A stretch of 64,000 nt of DNA. Origin: Devosia sp. (GTDB lineage Bacteria > Pseudomonadota > Alphaproteobacteria > Rhizobiales > Devosiaceae). The position numbers were made by a program, and so were the translations under genes. Below are positions 35,341-43,197 of this stretch, in pieces; position 1 is the stretch's first letter, and each line of letters starts with the position of its first letter. The stretch covers positions 1,674,001 through 1,738,000 of the forward strand of contig NZ_CP075529.1 in assembly GCF_025809055.1 (NCBI RefSeq), given 5' to 3'. The notes under the pieces are model-generated. The model was not told the origin of the DNA, ran no database searches, and worked only from the letters and a program-made list of their open reading frames with translations.

Positions 35341-37050
35341 ATGCCCCTCTCCGTCACAGACCCCACCTGGTACCCCATCGCTTCGAGCGATGAACTGCCG
35401 TTCCGTCACGTCTATCAGGGCCAGTTGCTGGGCCGCGAACTCGCGGTCTGGCGCGCCGACGACGGCAATGTGAACATCTGGGAGAACCGGTGCCTGCATC
35501 GCGGCGTGCGCCTCTCCATCGGTATCAATGAGGGCCAGGAGCTCAAGTGCCAGTATCACGGTTGGCGCTATGCCAACCGCTCGGCAGGCTGCACCTATAT
35601 TCCGGCCCATCCCGCCGATGCACCGGCCCGGCGTATCGAGAACCGCAAGTATCCGGTGCGGGAGGCATTCGGGCTTATCTGGTCGGCGGCCAACGACGAC
35701 CTGCCTTTCACCCCCTTCCCCGGCGCCGGGAACCACGCCTGGTTCGCGCTGCGCCCCATGCCGGTCAATGCAGCGCCGGACGATATTGCGGCCGCACTCG
35801 CACGGCTGGCACCCGACGATGCGCCGGCCGATACGCTGCCGGGCCTCGCCGTAAGAGTTGGCGGCGCCGTGTATTTCGTCCAGCCGGTCGATGCCGGCCG
35901 TGCCGTGATCCGGGGCCTCCTGCCCGACAGGCCGGCCGACGAATTGGCGGCCCTGCGCCGATACAATGAAGTGCTGACGGGCCTCCGGGACCGGCTGGAA
36001 CGCGCCGCCAGCCGCAAACCCGCGCCGGAGCCGCTGGTGCCGCTCTACGAAAAGGTCTCGGCCGATCTCGCCACCATGCCGGAAATAGCCGTGCCCCGTG
36101 GCAATACGCTGAACGTGGTGGTCAAGCGCAAATGGCAGAATGCCGAGGGCGTCACCAGTTTCGAGCTGGCCGATCGTGATGGCCGGCACCTGCCGACCTT
36201 CCAGCCCGGCGCCCATATCGACGTCCACCTGCCCAATGGTCTGGTTCGCCAGTATTCGCTCACCAATGGCCCGGGCGATCTGATGAGCTATGTCATTGGC
36301 GTCAAGCAGGAAAGCGCCTCCAAGGGCGGCTCGAAGGTGCTGGTCGAAACGGTGCGCGAGGGCGATGTTCTCGCCATTTCCGAACCGCGCAACAATTTCC
36401 CCCTGCGCCGCGACGCCACCCGAACCGTGCTGATTGCCGCCGGTATCGGCATCACGCCGCTCTTGTCCATGGCTCGTTTCCTCGACAAGTCCAATCTCAA
36501 TTACGCCCTGCACTATTTCGCCCGCTCCGAGCAAAGCACCGCCTTCAGCGCGGAACTCGGCGTGCTGCATGGAACCATCGAAAAGCATGTGGGCCTGGCG
36601 CGCCCGGCCATCCGTGAAAAGGTTGCCGAAATTCTGGGGCCCTACGACTTCGCCAACCATGTCTATATCTGCGGGCCCGGCGCCATGCTCGAAATGGTGC
36701 AGGAGCAGGCAGCAGCGCTCGGCTGGCCCGACGAGGCCGTGCATTTCGAGTATTTCCAGAACGACAAGGTCATCGACAGCTCGACCGCCTTTGACGTGGA
36801 ACTGGCCCGTTCGGCCATGACCCTGCACGTGCCGGCCGGCAAGACCATTCTCGAAACCATGCGCGAGGCTGGCCTCACCGTCCCCTCCTCCTGCGAACAG
36901 GGCGCCTGCGGCACCTGCCTCACCGCGGTGATGGAGGGCGAGGTGGACCATCAGGACGTATATCTCAACAAGACCGAGAAGGCGTCGAACACCTGCATCA
37001 TGACCTGCGTTAGCCGCGCCAAATCGGAGCGGCTGGTGCTGGATATCTAG
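35341..37050 (+). CDS. Rieske domain fused to FAD/NAD reductase and 2Fe-2S ferredoxin
   Basis: A 569-residue three-module electron-transfer protein. Residues 10-118 form a full Rieske domain with ligands Cys51, His53, Cys70 and His73 (CLHRG and CQYHGW). Residues 120-245 look like a shrunken remnant of an oxygenase C-terminal domain (GGAVYFVQPVDAGRAVIRGL). Residues 255-350 are an FAD-binding domain with RQYS at 303-306. Residues 360-460 bind NAD(P)H (AAGIGITP at 366-373, CGPGAM at 443-448). Residues 485-569 are a plant-type ferredoxin with Cys518, Cys523, Cys526 and Cys552. The reductase half is VanB-like. The start at 35341 is fixed by MPLSVTDPTWYPIAS, the normal Rieske beginning. The partner is the Rieske-less oxygenase upstream. 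Confidence 0.88.
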   Translation: MPLSVTDPTWYPIASSDELPFRHVYQGQLLGRELAVWRADDGNVNIWENRCLHRGVRLSIGINEGQELKCQYHGWRYANRSAGCTYIPAHPADAPARRIENRKYPVREAFGLIWSAANDDLPFTPFPGAGNHAWFALRPMPVNAAPDDIAAALARLAPDDAPADTLPGLAVRVGGAVYFVQPVDAGRAVIRGLLPDRPADELAALRRYNEVLTGLRDRLERAASRKPAPEPLVPLYEKVSADLATMPEIAVPRGNTLNVVVKRKWQNAEGVTSFELADRDGRHLPTFQPGAHIDVHLPNGLVRQYSLTNGPGDLMSYVIGVKQESASKGGSKVLVETVREGDVLAISEPRNNFPLRRDATRTVLIAAGIGITPLLSMARFLDKSNLNYALHYFARSEQSTAFSAELGVLHGTIEKHVGLARPAIREKVAEILGPYDFANHVYICGPGAMLEMVQEQAAALGWPDEAVHFEYFQNDKVIDSSTAFDVELARSAMTLHVPAGKTILETMREAGLTVPSSCEQGACGTCLTAVMEGEVDHQDVYLNKTEKASNTCIMTCVSRAKSERLVLDI

Positions 37051-37070
37051 CCAGGCACGGCGCTTCATCA

Positions 37071-37162
37071 GACCTCATCCTGAGCCTGTCGAAGGACGAG
37101 GTCGTGCCATCAGATTTTCGCGTACCCGACCTCGTGGTTCGACAGGCTCACCATGAGGTCTC
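37071..37162. repeat. Palindromic repeat, family E (GAGCCTGTCGAA)
   Basis: GACCTCATCCTGAGCCTGTC near 37071 pairs with GACAGGCTCACCATGAGGTC at 37141-37160. The two units are about 50 bases apart. It lies between the Rieske-reductase gene and the GST gene. Confidence 0.7.
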
Positions 37163-37175
37163 AAAGGCAAAGCAA

Positions 37176-37823
37176 ATGACCATTGCGCTCTACGATTTCG
37201 AACTCTCCGGCAATTGCTACAAGCTGCGCCTGATGATGAGCATTCTCAACCTGCCCTATGAGATCGCGCCGGTGGAATTCTTCCCGGCCCGCGAACACAA
37301 GGCGGACTGGTTCCTGAGGCTCAATCCCTTCGGGCAATTGCCGGTGCTTGTGGACGATGGCCTGACCCTTTCCGATTCCGGAGCGATCCTGGCTTATCTG
37401 GCCCGCAAATATGACGCGGGCGGCACCTGGCTTCCCGACAATCCGGCGCTGATGGCGGAGATCCTGCGCTGGCACGCCGTGGCCGATGACATCACCGCGA
37501 CAGCGTCGGCCGCGCGCCTGGCCCTGAGCTTTGATTTCGATTTCGACATCGAAAAATGCCAGCGCGGGGCCCACCGCATCTTTCGCCTGATGGACGAACA
37601 TCTCTGGTTCGGTGAACGCGAGGGGCGTCAGTGGCTGGCCAGTGCGCCGCATCCGACCACGGCCGACATCGCCTGTTTCCCCTATGTGATGCTGTCCGAG
37701 GAGGGCGGGATATCCCGGCAGGACTATCCGGCCCTGCGGCGCTGGACCGACCGGGTCCGCCGCATCCCCGGCTTCATCGTCATGTCGGGGATTTTTCCGG
37801 CCGGACCAGCCAGGTCCGATTGA
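37176..37823 (+). CDS. Glutathione S-transferase family protein
   Basis: A 215-residue GST. The N-terminal thioredoxin-like domain has the start MTIALYDFELSGNCYKLRLM with a serine at the usual catalytic position, the cis-proline segment FGQLPVLVDDG and the glutathione-binding LSDSGAILAYLA. The C-terminal helical domain follows from about residue 90, ending RRIPGFIVMSG. Such enzymes conjugate glutathione or cleave ether or halide bonds. It follows the two oxygenase genes in the same direction, 125 bases away across a repeat, so membership in the same pathway is possible but unproven. The open frame to 37104 is repeat-derived; the ATG at 37176 is the family start. Confidence 0.9.
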   Translation: MTIALYDFELSGNCYKLRLMMSILNLPYEIAPVEFFPAREHKADWFLRLNPFGQLPVLVDDGLTLSDSGAILAYLARKYDAGGTWLPDNPALMAEILRWHAVADDITATASAARLALSFDFDFDIEKCQRGAHRIFRLMDEHLWFGEREGRQWLASAPHPTTADIACFPYVMLSEEGGISRQDYPALRRWTDRVRRIPGFIVMSGIFPAGPARSD

Positions 37824-37850
37824 AAGCGGCCCACCCTTGAATGGCGCGCC

Positions 37851-38594
37851 CTAAACCGCCTTCTTCTTGATCGCGACATTGCGACCGCAGAGCCAGGTCA
37901 CGGCGAACAGCACCGCGACACAGAGCAGGTGCAGCGCCGTCGCCAGCCACGCATTGGGTTCGGTCGGCACCAGGCCCTCTTGCACGAGAAACTGCAGCGG
38001 GCCATCCCGGTTGGCCATGCCCACACTCGCAATCAGGCTGAGGGCAACTGCAAACGGAATGGCCAGCGATCCGATATAGGCACCGCGATACCACGCGACG
38101 CCCAGGAACAGGCCGCCCGCACCGTAGAGCGTGAAGATCAGCCAGTAGTGCAGGAAGACGAGATGCACCTCAAGCGGATGATCGTAGAGGTGAGACCCAT
38201 CAACGGCCTGCGGCCATCCGGCAAGATGGTATATCAGCGCCTCGGGAAAAAAGGTCACGATGCACAGCGCGGCGACCATGGCAGCGAACAGCGGCACGAA
38301 GATGAAAGCCGACTTGAGATAGCTGCGCCGGCTCTGCCCATGCGCCACATGCAGTTCCAGATACTGTCCGCCGACATAGCAGCCGATGGCCAGCACATAC
38401 CATTGCACAATACCCAGTCCGATGACCCAGCCGCTCACTTCGATGGGCCGGAAAAAGGACACGACGACTGGAATGACCAGCATGAGCACCGAAAATGCGC
38501 CCCAGATCATGACGGTAAACAGGCCCTGCTCAGCCAGCAGGCGTTTGGGAAACACGGCGAAGCCGCGCGGAATACGGGCGGTCACAGTGGTCAT
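37851..38594 (-). CDS. Membrane subunit of an ABC transporter
   Basis: A 247-residue integral membrane protein with about six helices: FTVMIWGAFSVLMLVIPVVV, VIGLGIVQWYVLAIGCYVGG, FIFVPLFAAMVAALCIVTFF, FLHYWLIFTLYGAGGLFLGV, LAIPFAVALSLIASVGMA and ALHLLCVAVLFAVTWLCG. There is no signature of a binding-protein-dependent importer, so it is most likely the permease of an exporter or a membrane-stress system. Its ATG overlaps the stop of the ATPase gene by 4 bases, placing it third in a GntR-ATPase-permease operon of YtrABC-like layout. Confidence 0.8.
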   Translation of the reverse strand: MTTVTARIPRGFAVFPKRLLAEQGLFTVMIWGAFSVLMLVIPVVVSFFRPIEVSGWVIGLGIVQWYVLAIGCYVGGQYLELHVAHGQSRRSYLKSAFIFVPLFAAMVAALCIVTFFPEALIYHLAGWPQAVDGSHLYDHPLEVHLVFLHYWLIFTLYGAGGLFLGVAWYRGAYIGSLAIPFAVALSLIASVGMANRDGPLQFLVQEGLVPTEPNAWLATALHLLCVAVLFAVTWLCGRNVAIKKKAV

Positions 38595-39469
38595 GGCTGG
38601 CTCCCTTCGGCGGTGATGTGTACGAAAATGTCTTGGATCGGCAGTCCGCCGACGTCGAGCCGCTCGGCCGCGGCACGCTCGGTTATCCGTGCCATCTCGC
38701 CAAAGACGGCAACCGATCGCGTCGGCCCCAGGTCGCGCGTCGACAGGACACGCAGGCCCTCGGTCGCCCGGTCCACGGCCTCGCGGGGCCCGACCAGGGT
38801 CGCGCCCCGCGCCTGGAGCGTCTCGGCATCCTCACGCAGCACCATCCGGCCCGCGTCGATGATGACGATGTCCGAAAACAGCCGCGCCACTTCTTCGATC
38901 AGATGGGTGGACAGGACGATGATCCGTGGATTGTCCATGTAGTCGGCCAGAAGCGCCTCGTAGAAGGCATAGCGCGTTGGCGCGTCCATCCCCAGATAGG
39001 CCTCGTCGAACAAGGTCAGCGGCGCCTGGCTTGCCAGCCCCAGCGCCGAGGCCAGCGCCGAACGTTGCCCGCGCGAGAGCGTGCCGACTTTCTTCTTACG
39101 GTCGAGCTTGAACGTATCGAGGAGGCGCCCCGCCAGCGCCTCCGACCAATAGGGACGCATATCCGCGGAAAATTCGAGCGCATAACCGATGGTCTCGGTG
39201 CCATCCACCATGTCGCCGCTTTCGCGGATGAGGCAGATCTGGCTGGTCGCGGCCTCATTGTCGAAAACCGGCAGGCCATCGACGAGCACTTGGCCACCAT
39301 CGGGCCGGCGCAGTCCGGCCACCGCTGACAGCAGCGTCGTCTTGCCCGAGCCGTTGCGCCCGAGCAGGCCGCAAATGCCGACCCCCTCCAGTCGCAGCGA
39401 CAGCCCGTCCACGGCCACGACATCGCCATAGCGCATGGTGAGGTTTTCGATATCCAGCGTCACGGTCAT
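38591..39469 (-). CDS. ABC transporter ATPase
   Basis: A 292-residue ABC ATPase. Walker A LLGRNGSGKTTLLS at residues 34-47, C-loop LSRGQRSALASALGLAS, Walker B LTLFDEAYLGMDA and the H-loop VLSTHLIEE. The C-loop has LSRGQ in place of the usual LSGGQ, as seen in several YtrB-like exporters. It overlaps the GntR gene upstream and the membrane subunit gene downstream by 4 bases each, so all three are translated together. Probably an exporter controlled by the adjacent repressor. Substrate unknown. Confidence 0.9.
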   Translation of the reverse strand: MTVTLDIENLTMRYGDVVAVDGLSLRLEGVGICGLLGRNGSGKTTLLSAVAGLRRPDGGQVLVDGLPVFDNEAATSQICLIRESGDMVDGTETIGYALEFSADMRPYWSEALAGRLLDTFKLDRKKKVGTLSRGQRSALASALGLASQAPLTLFDEAYLGMDAPTRYAFYEALLADYMDNPRIIVLSTHLIEEVARLFSDIVIIDAGRMVLREDAETLQARGATLVGPREAVDRATEGLRVLSTRDLGPTRSVAVFGEMARITERAAAERLDVGGLPIQDIFVHITAEGSQP

Positions 39470-39843
39470 GACCGTTCCTTTCCGTTTGCATCAACCGCCG
39501 CGCGCACCTGCTCGGCCACCTCGTCCAGCGACAGGCCCAGTGCTCTGGCCTCCGCGATCATTGGCGCCACATGTTCGGCAAAGAAGCGCTCGCGCCGCTC
39601 GACCAGGAGCTTGGCCCGCGCCTCCGGGCTGACGAACATGCCCACGCCGCGCCGCTTGTAGAGCAGCCCCTCGTCAATAAGCTCCTGGAAGGCCTTGGCG
39701 GCGGTGGCCGGATTGATGCCGTAAAAGGCAGCATACTGATTGGTGGACATGACCTGTTGATCCGCATCCAGCGTGCCGGTGACGATATTGGCGCGGATGC
39801 GATCCCCGATCTGCCGGTATATCGGAACCCTGTCGCTGAACAC
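39466..39843 (-). CDS. GntR-family regulator, YtrA subfamily
   Basis: A 125-residue protein. The N-terminal winged helix-turn-helix occupies residues 1-70, with the GntR pattern YRQIGDRIRANIVTGTLDAD, STNQYAAFYGINPATAAKAF and LYKRRGVGMFVS. Only a short helical dimerisation tail follows, which is the YtrA type and lacks a ligand-binding FadR or HutC domain. It is the first gene of the GntR-ATPase-permease operon. A 26-base hyphenated palindrome lies 12 bases before its start and is probably its own operator, so autorepression is likely. Confidence 0.9.
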   Translation of the reverse strand: MFSDRVPIYRQIGDRIRANIVTGTLDADQQVMSTNQYAAFYGINPATAAKAFQELIDEGLLYKRRGVGMFVSPEARAKLLVERRERFFAEHVAPMIAEARALGLSLDEVAEQVRAAVDANGKERS

Positions 39844-39854
39844 GCTCGCCTCGT

Positions 39855-39880
39855 TGGTTCGTTACTTCACTAATGAACCA
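39855..39880. promoter_or_regulatory. Hyphenated palindrome, probable operator of the GntR/ABC operon
   Basis: Read on the minus strand: arm TGGTTCATTA, spacer GTGAAG, arm TAACGAACCA. Nine of ten positions are symmetric. It ends 12 bases before the GntR start codon and 107 bases before the divergent fabV, so both directions could be affected. Confidence 0.6.
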
Positions 39881-39986
39881 TATAGGTCGTGCCGGGTGGC
39901 CGTCAAGGGTGGGGCAAAACGTCGGCCACGACTGGCACTGAGAGGCCAGAACGGCTATTGCCTTGGGAAACACGAGGAGAAATCCC

Positions 39987-41156
39987 ATGATCATCGAGCC
40001 CAAGATCCGCGGTTTTATCTGCACCACCGCCCATCCCACCGGCTGCGCCACCAATGTGCAGCGCCAGATCGACCACGTCGTGATCAAGGGGCCGATCCCC
40101 TCGGACCGCAAGCGCGTCCTCGTGCTCGGCTGCTCCACGGGCTATGGCCTGGCCTCGCGTATCGTCACCACCTTTGGCAGCGGCGCCGACACGGTTGGCG
40201 TGTCCTTCGAGCGCGAACCGGGGGAATCCAAGCCCGCTTCGGCCGGCTGGTACAACAACCGCGCCTTCGAGAACCGTGCCCGCACCGCCGGCTCCAAGGC
40301 CGTGACCATCGAAGGCGACGCCTTCTCGGACGCCGTCAAGGCCGAGACAATTGAAGCCATCAAGCAAACGCTCGGGCAGGTGGACCTGGTGGTCTATTCG
40401 CTGGCCTCGCCGGTGCGCACCGACCCCAAGGACGGCGTGACCTATCGGTCCGTCATCAAGCCCTATGGTGGCGCGGTGACCTCCAAGACCCTCAATACCG
40501 GCACTGGCGAAGTCTCCGAGATCAGTGTCGAGCCGGCCACCGAGGAAGAAGCCGCCGCGACCGTCAAGGTCATGGGTGGCGAGGATTGGGAGCTCTGGAT
40601 CAAGGCGCTCTCGGATGCCGGTGTGTTGGCCGATGATTTCCTCTCGCTCAACTACACCTATCTCGGTTCCGAGCTGACCTGGCCGATCTATCACAAGGGC
40701 ACGCTGGGCAAGGCCAAGGCCGATCTCGACCGCGCTGCCCAGGCCATTCGCGATACCCATGGCAAGAACGCCGCCCATGTCGTGGCGCTCAAGGCCGTCG
40801 TAACCCAGGCCAGTTCGGCCATTCCGGTGGTGCCGCTCTATGGCACGCTGCTGATCAAGGTCGAGGACGAAATGGGCCTCAGCGAAGGCCCGATCCACCA
40901 GATCGACCGCCTGTTCCGCAAGAAGCTGCAGGGCGATCTGCACCTCGATGAGGACAACCGCATCCGCGTCGATGACTGGGAGCTTTCCCAGGCCATGCAG
41001 GCAGAGCTGGCCAAGCGCTGGAAGGTGCTGACCACCGAAAACCTCGGCGAATTGGCCGACCTCCCCAAATACCGCGAAGAGTTCATGCGGCTCTTTGGTT
41101 TCGCGGTTGGCGGCGTGGACTATTCCAAGGATGTCGATCCGCGCGTAGTCGAGTAA
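39987..41156 (+). CDS. fabV: Trans-2-enoyl-ACP/CoA reductase FabV
   Basis: A 389-residue NADH-dependent enoyl reductase of the FabV type, the last step of each fatty-acid elongation cycle. It is an oversized SDR relative: cofactor loop GCSTGYG at residues 48-54, and the Y-x8-K active site with Tyr235 and Lys244, the same numbering as characterised FabV proteins. The C-terminus includes LPKYREEFMRLFGFAVGGVDY. GAGGAG lies just upstream of the ATG at 39987, which also fits the conserved MIIEPKIRGFICTTAHP start. FabV is known to be insensitive to triclosan. A strong terminator follows. It is a single-gene unit, divergent from the GntR operon. Confidence 0.95.
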   Translation: MIIEPKIRGFICTTAHPTGCATNVQRQIDHVVIKGPIPSDRKRVLVLGCSTGYGLASRIVTTFGSGADTVGVSFEREPGESKPASAGWYNNRAFENRARTAGSKAVTIEGDAFSDAVKAETIEAIKQTLGQVDLVVYSLASPVRTDPKDGVTYRSVIKPYGGAVTSKTLNTGTGEVSEISVEPATEEEAAATVKVMGGEDWELWIKALSDAGVLADDFLSLNYTYLGSELTWPIYHKGTLGKAKADLDRAAQAIRDTHGKNAAHVVALKAVVTQASSAIPVVPLYGTLLIKVEDEMGLSEGPIHQIDRLFRKKLQGDLHLDEDNRIRVDDWELSQAMQAELAKRWKVLTTENLGELADLPKYREEFMRLFGFAVGGVDYSKDVDPRVVE

Positions 41157-41166
41157 TCAATGTGAA

Positions 41167-41189
41167 GGGGCGCCGCCGGCGCCCCTTTT
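41167..41189 (+). terminator. Rho-independent terminator of fabV
   Basis: GGGGCGCC (41167-41174), GCC, GGCGCCCC (41178-41185) and TTTT, 11 bases after the fabV stop. It also faces the end of the convergent SDR gene. Confidence 0.85.
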
Positions 41190-41194
41190 CCTGG

Positions 41195-41983
41195 CTACCA
41201 GCAGCAGAAGCCGCCATCGACCAGCAGGTCGACGCCGGTGACGAAGCTTGCTGCCTCGGACAGCAGAAACACCGCCGGTCCGACCATCTCATCCGGTCGC
41301 GCCATGCGTCCCATCGGCGTCTGCTCCTCGAACAGCCTGGTCTGGTGCACCATTTCCGGTCGGGTGTTCATCGGCGTTGCCGTGTAGCCCGGACTGATCG
41401 TGTTGACGCGAATGCCGCGTCCCACCCATTCCATCGCCAGCGATTTCGACATGTGGATGACGCCGGCCTTGGAGGCGTTGTAATGCGCCTGCGACAGGCC
41501 ACGATTGACGATGACGCCGGACATGGAGGCAATGTTGACGATAGCACCGCGGCCATGGGCCAGCATGGCGCGCGCCTCTGCCTGGCAGGACAGGAACACG
41601 CCCTTGAGGTTGATATCCATCAGCGTCTGATACTGATCGAGCGCCATGTCCTCTGCCGCATTGGCATTGGCGATGCCCGCCGCATTGACGGCCAGTGACA
41701 AAGGCCCCAGTTCCGCCTCGAGCCCGCCGACAGCATCGGCCAGTGCTTCAGCATCGGTGACATCGACAGCCAGTGACAGGCTGCGCCGTCCGGTCGTGGC
41801 AATTTCTGCTGCCGTATCGGCCAGACCACCATCGGACCGCCGGTCGAGCAGCGCCACATCGGCCCCGCATTGCGCCAACCCAACGGCGATACGCTGACCG
41901 ATGCCGCTGCCGGCGCCGGTGACCAGCGCCACATTGCCCGACAGGTCGAACTGTTTTGCAGCATTAATCGCGGTCATCATCAT
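41195..41983 (-). CDS. Short-chain dehydrogenase/reductase
   Basis: A 262-residue classical SDR. Cofactor motif TGAGSGIG at about residues 22-29, LLDRR after the second strand, NAAGIAN, catalytic Ser in NIASMSGVIVNRG, and YNASK. The C-terminal VDLLVDGGFCCW is typical. Of three consecutive ATG codons (41983, 41980, 41977) the first is listed; each overlaps the end of epmB by 14-20 bases, so translation is coupled to epmB. The substrate is unknown (polyol or sugar dehydrogenases share this pattern). It is odd to find it joined to the EF-P modification genes. Confidence 0.85.
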   Translation of the reverse strand: MMMTAINAAKQFDLSGNVALVTGAGSGIGQRIAVGLAQCGADVALLDRRSDGGLADTAAEIATTGRRSLSLAVDVTDAEALADAVGGLEAELGPLSLAVNAAGIANANAAEDMALDQYQTLMDINLKGVFLSCQAEARAMLAHGRGAIVNIASMSGVIVNRGLSQAHYNASKAGVIHMSKSLAMEWVGRGIRVNTISPGYTATPMNTRPEMVHQTRLFEEQTPMGRMARPDEMVGPAVFLLSEAASFVTGVDLLVDGGFCCW

Positions 41984-43034
41984 CCCCCCCGAATTCACCT
42001 GCCTGCGCCGGCGGATAGGCATGTTCGCCACCCTGCCAGTCGCGGACGGTAAAGCAGCCATCGCCGCCCGTCACGCTGGCCGCACCGATATCAGCCTTGC
42101 CGTGGCCCCCGGGAATATCAAGCACGTAGGTCGGCTGGCACAGCCCGGAAATCCTGCCCCTGAGCGCAGCGACAAGCGCCTGCCCCTCTGCGATGCCGAC
42201 GCGAAAGTGCCCGGTGCCGGGGGCCAGGTCGGGGTGGTGCAGGTAATAGGGCTTGATCCGGTTCTCGACGAAGGTCCGCATCAGCGCCGCCAGCGTTGCG
42301 ACATCGTCGTTAACGCCCCTGAGCAGCACCGATTGGCTGATAAGGGCGATGCCGCCCTCAAACAGGCGCGCGATTGCCGCCCGCGCCAGCGGCGTAAATT
42401 CGCGCGGATGATTGGCATGGACCGCCAGATAAGTGGTCTTGCCGCTGGCGGTGAGCGCCGCCACCATCGCCGCATCGATCCGCTCCGGCTCGACCACCGG
42501 AACCCGCGTGTGAAAGCGCACAATCTTGACATGCTCGATGCGGGCCAGCCGCTCCATGATCGCGCGCAGGCGCCGGGGCGACAGCACCAGGGGATCACCC
42601 CCGGTGAGGATGACTTCCCAGATTTCATCATGGCCCGCGATGTAGGCCATTGCCGCATCGAGCTCTTGCTCGGTCAGCGTGCCAAGGCCCTGCGGGCCCA
42701 CCATTTCGCGGCGGAAGCAGAATCGGCAATAGACGGGGCAGACATGCACGGCCTTGAGCAGCACCCGGTCGGGATAGCGATGGACAATGCCCTCGACCGG
42801 CGAATGGGTGAGGTCACCGATGGGATCGGTTCGCTCTTCGGGCGTCGTGACCAGTTCGGCGGCGGATGGCACATATTGGCGCGCGATCGGGTCATTGGGG
42901 TCAGCCGGATCGATCAGTTCACGCACCGCCGGGGTAATGCCGATGGCATATTTTTCGGCGACGGCGGCTAGGTTGCCTTCTCCAGTGACCAGCCCCGCAT
43001 CGATCAAACTCCGAACAGTCTTGATGGGGATCAC
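41964..43034 (-). CDS. epmB: EF-P lysine 2,3-aminomutase, radical SAM (EpmB)
   Basis: A 356-residue KamA-family radical SAM enzyme. The 4Fe-4S motif is CPVYCRFC with Cys99, Cys103 and Cys106; the PLP lysine is expected in the C-terminal half. In the EF-P pathway EpmB converts (S)-alpha-lysine to (R)-beta-lysine, which EpmA attaches to EF-P. The neighbouring epmA and efp genes support this over catabolic lysine 2,3-aminomutase. The start is GTG at 43034. A family A repeat of about 130 bases separates it from epmA. The acidic end GEFGGDDDDRD overlaps the next gene. Confidence 0.92.
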   Translation of the reverse strand: MIPIKTVRSLIDAGLVTGEGNLAAVAEKYAIGITPAVRELIDPADPNDPIARQYVPSAAELVTTPEERTDPIGDLTHSPVEGIVHRYPDRVLLKAVHVCPVYCRFCFRREMVGPQGLGTLTEQELDAAMAYIAGHDEIWEVILTGGDPLVLSPRRLRAIMERLARIEHVKIVRFHTRVPVVEPERIDAAMVAALTASGKTTYLAVHANHPREFTPLARAAIARLFEGGIALISQSVLLRGVNDDVATLAALMRTFVENRIKPYYLHHPDLAPGTGHFRVGIAEGQALVAALRGRISGLCQPTYVLDIPGGHGKADIGAASVTGGDGCFTVRDWQGGEHAYPPAQAGEFGGDDDDRD

Positions 43035-43042
43035 CCTTTGCC

Positions 43043-43176
43043 CCCCTCATCCGCCCTTCGGGCACCTTCTCCCACGAGGGGAGAAGGGGGACGCTGTGAC
43101 CGGCCATACACCGGACCACCCTTCTCCCCTCGTGGGAGAAGGTGGCTCGTGCGCAGCGCGAGACGGATGAGGGGCC
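43043..43176. repeat. Family A repeat pair between epmA and epmB
   Basis: CCCCTCATCCGCCCTTCGGG with CTTCTCCCACGAGGGGAGAAG, then an inverted copy (CTTCTCCCCTCGTGGGAGAAG) and GACGGATGAGGGG. The two units are head to head around a 25-base centre. Confidence 0.8.
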
Positions 43177-43197
43177 CTTGGGCCTCGACAAGCCTGC

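Noticed and set aside
41964..43034. Catabolic lysine 2,3-aminomutase
   Set aside because: Length and the adjacent epmA and efp genes favour EpmB.
43043..43176. Possible CRISPR or attachment site from repeated palindromes
   Set aside because: Units are inverted pairs without regular spacers; they match the dispersed family A repeats. No cas or integrase gene is present.
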